Below are positions 31,725 to 33,149 of a DNA stretch of 33,149 nt, piece after piece. The DNA is from Candidatus Saccharimonadota bacterium (lineage in GTDB: Bacteria; Patescibacteriota; Saccharimonadia; Saccharimonadales; Saccharimonadaceae). The notes beneath the pieces are model-generated. The model was not told where the DNA came from, did no database searches, and saw only the letters and a list, made by a program, of their open reading frames with translations. The stretch spans positions 1 to 33,149 of the forward strand of contig DAICYC010000001.1 of NCBI GenBank assembly GCA_027311865.1, given 5' to 3'. Within the stretch, counting starts at the first letter, position 1, and every line of letters starts with the position of its first letter. The position numbers were made by a program, and so were the translations under genes.

Positions 31725-33149
31725 ATGCGCATATCGGACGACACAACAAAGACCATACTCGAGCAGCAGCAGTTGGCCTCTGCCGATCAGTTAAAGACGC
31801 TACTCGAACAGGCCGAACGCGTCAAACGACCTCTCCGTGAGATAGTCGTTGAAGAACGCGTTGCCACTGAGAAGCAGCTGGTTGAAGCTTTCTCGGCAAT
31901 ATCTGGCGTTCCGTTCGTCGAACTGACGCCAAATCAAATATCCCTCGACACTCTCGAGCTTCTGCCCGAACGGGTGGCTCGTCAGTACAATGCCGTCGTT
32001 TTCAAGTCTGACAAAGACAACATCCGCCACATCGCCATGGAAGATCCGGACGACGTTCAGGCGATTAACTTTATCCAGAAAGAGCTCGGCGTCGATTCCA
32101 AAATTTACATTGCCACCAAAGACAACATCCTGTCGGTCCTGGAACTATACCGCGGCGATGTCAACAAAGAGCTAAACGAAGTTATCGAGACTCAGCGCGA
32201 GCAAGGACAAGGCGCCGCCTCCAAGGCCATCTCCGAAGGTGAGATTGACGAGAATTCACCAATTGCCCAAACCGTTAACTTGTTGCTGGAATACGCCATT
32301 CGATCCTTCGCCAGTGACGTTCACATTGAACCCCGTGAAGGTTACGTCCAGATTCGTTACCGCGTCGACGGTGTCCTAAAAGAAGTCAATCGTTTGCCTC
32401 AAAATGTTCAAGACGCCCTCGTCAGTCGTATCAAAATTCTCGCCAATCTTAAAATCGACGAACGTCGCGTCCCACAGGACGGTCGTTTCAAGATCCGTGT
32501 AGCCGGCCGGCAATATGCCCTGCGTGTTAGCACCCTACCAATTACCGACGGCGAAAAGATCGTTATGCGTATTCTCGACGAATCCAACCAAGCCATTACT
32601 CTCGAAGACCTCGGCTATTGGGGCCGCGCCTTAGTCGACCTAAAATCAACCATGACCGAACCTAATGGCATCGTTCTGATGACTGGACCAACCGGCTCCG
32701 GAAAGTCAACCAGCCTCTTTAGTATTCTAACCATGCTCAACAAGCCTGATGTCAACATTTCTACAATCGAAGACCCGGTTGAATATAAGATTCTTGGCGT
32801 CAACCAGACTCAGACCAACCCCAAAGCTGGTATGACCTTCGCCAGCGGTCTTAGGGCTCTACTCCGTCAAGATCCTAATATCATCATGGTCGGTGAGATT
32901 CGTGACGCTGAAACCGCCAACCTTGGTATCCAAGCCGCGCTAACCGGACACATGGTCTTCAGTACCCTCCACACCAATAATGCTGCCACCTCTCTGCCCC
33001 GTTTGCTCGATATGGGCATTGAGCCATTCTTGATTGCCAGCACCATTCGATCGGTCGTTGGTCAACGTCTGGTCCGACGGCTTCATCGAGAATCGCGTCA
33101 GAGTTACACGCCATCCGAGGAAGAAAAGGCTGAAATTATGCGGCTATTC
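31725..33149 (+). CDS. pilB: Type IV pilus assembly ATPase PilB (GspE family), 3' end beyond the window
   Basis: PilB powers pilin polymerisation from the cytoplasm. The reading frame is open from ATG 31725 to the window edge (475 codons); it is absent from the ORF track because it has no stop here. It has an N-terminal MshEN/T2SSE_N-like domain (residues about 10-140), then AIRSFASDVHIEP and an arm to the ATPase. Walker A is GPTGSGKS (321-328), followed by EDPVEYKI, Walker B in PNIIMVGEIRDAET, and the His box TGHMVFSTLHTNN. The usual CxxC...CxxC zinc site after RLVRRL reads HRES here, with His454 and Ser457. The split prepilin gene at the other end of the window is a likely pilus partner. 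Confidence 0.95.
   Translation, partial: MRISDDTTKTILEQQQLASADQLKTLLEQAERVKRPLREIVVEERVATEKQLVEAFSAISGVPFVELTPNQISLDTLELLPERVARQYNAVVFKSDKDNIRHIAMEDPDDVQAINFIQKELGVDSKIYIATKDNILSVLELYRGDVNKELNEVIETQREQGQGAASKAISEGEIDENSPIAQTVNLLLEYAIRSFASDVHIEPREGYVQIRYRVDGVLKEVNRLPQNVQDALVSRIKILANLKIDERRVPQDGRFKIRVAGRQYALRVSTLPITDGEKIVMRILDESNQAITLEDLGYWGRALVDLKSTMTEPNGIVLMTGPTGSGKSTSLFSILTMLNKPDVNISTIEDPVEYKILGVNQTQTNPKAGMTFASGLRALLRQDPNIIMVGEIRDAETANLGIQAALTGHMVFSTLHTNNAATSLPRLLDMGIEPFLIASTIRSVVGQRLVRRLHRESRQSYTPSEEEKAEIMRLF

Noticed and set aside
1-33149. Search for CRISPR arrays, insertion sequences, phage genes, rRNA and riboswitches
   Set aside because: No direct-repeat arrays, transposase or integrase motifs, rRNA segments or recognised riboswitch cores were seen by eye.

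Overview
The window looks like a chromosomal stretch from a Patescibacteria (CPR) genome, most likely Candidatus Saccharibacteria (TM7). This is inferred from gene content and style, not from a marker-gene search. The signs are dense, short genes with many end overlaps, TGA used as an ordinary stop (against the recoded SR1/Gracilibacteria groups), reduced versions of HrcA, TsaB and TilS, a MurT/GatD amidation pair, type IV pilus parts, RNase Y, and no biosynthetic operons. No phage, insertion sequence, CRISPR array or rRNA was seen, and no gap over 300 bases lacks a gene.

Layout. 1-2.1 kb, all minus strand: a type IV prepilin split by a frameshift, a small membrane protein, an unassigned protein with a possible ADP-ribosyltransferase-like fold, a histidine phosphatase and tRNA-Arg. 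2.1-2.9 kb: a HIT protein, tRNA-Gly and tRNA-His. 2.9-5.7 kb: a membrane-anchored Clp-type double AAA+ protein with a small membrane partner. 5.7-7.7 kb, plus strand: murT-gatD, for amidation of lipid II. 7.7-10.2 kb, minus: a ComEC-type channel and a GH5 glucanase-like enzyme. 10.2-11.2 kb, plus: a polytopic membrane protein. 11.2-13.8 kb, minus: tRNA-Lys, a membrane protein overlapping a DUF192 protein, and a RimB-RimK-like pair. 13.8-19.4 kb, minus: dnaJ, a GlsB-like protein, a pgsA-like gene, dnaK, grpE and hrcA. 19.4-26.3 kb, minus: gmk, lepA, murJ, ftsH and tilS. 26.3-29.1 kb: an OpgC/acyltransferase-like membrane protein, a GT39-type glycosyltransferase, and tRNA-Pro. 29.1-31.7 kb, minus: rny, tsaB and tsaE. 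The plus strand then enters pilB, which runs off the window.

How the genes work together. The heat-shock block is self-contained: hrcA encodes the repressor, and three CIRCE operators sit on the promoters of hrcA-grpE, dnaK and dnaJ, each with the -35 box inside the CIRCE spacer. The envelope theme is strong: MurJ flips lipid II, MurT-GatD amidates it, and PgsA, GT39 and OpgC-like proteins modify lipids or surface glycans. Membrane quality control is represented by FtsH and the membrane Clp protein. PilB, the prepilin and ComEC belong to pilus and DNA-uptake machinery.

Regulation. Many genes have a TATAAT-like -10 box ending only 6-9 bases before the start codon, which predicts leaderless mRNAs. 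Others (dnaK, grpE, rimK, rny, glsB, pgsA) have good Shine-Dalgarno sequences. All five tRNA genes encode their CCA end.
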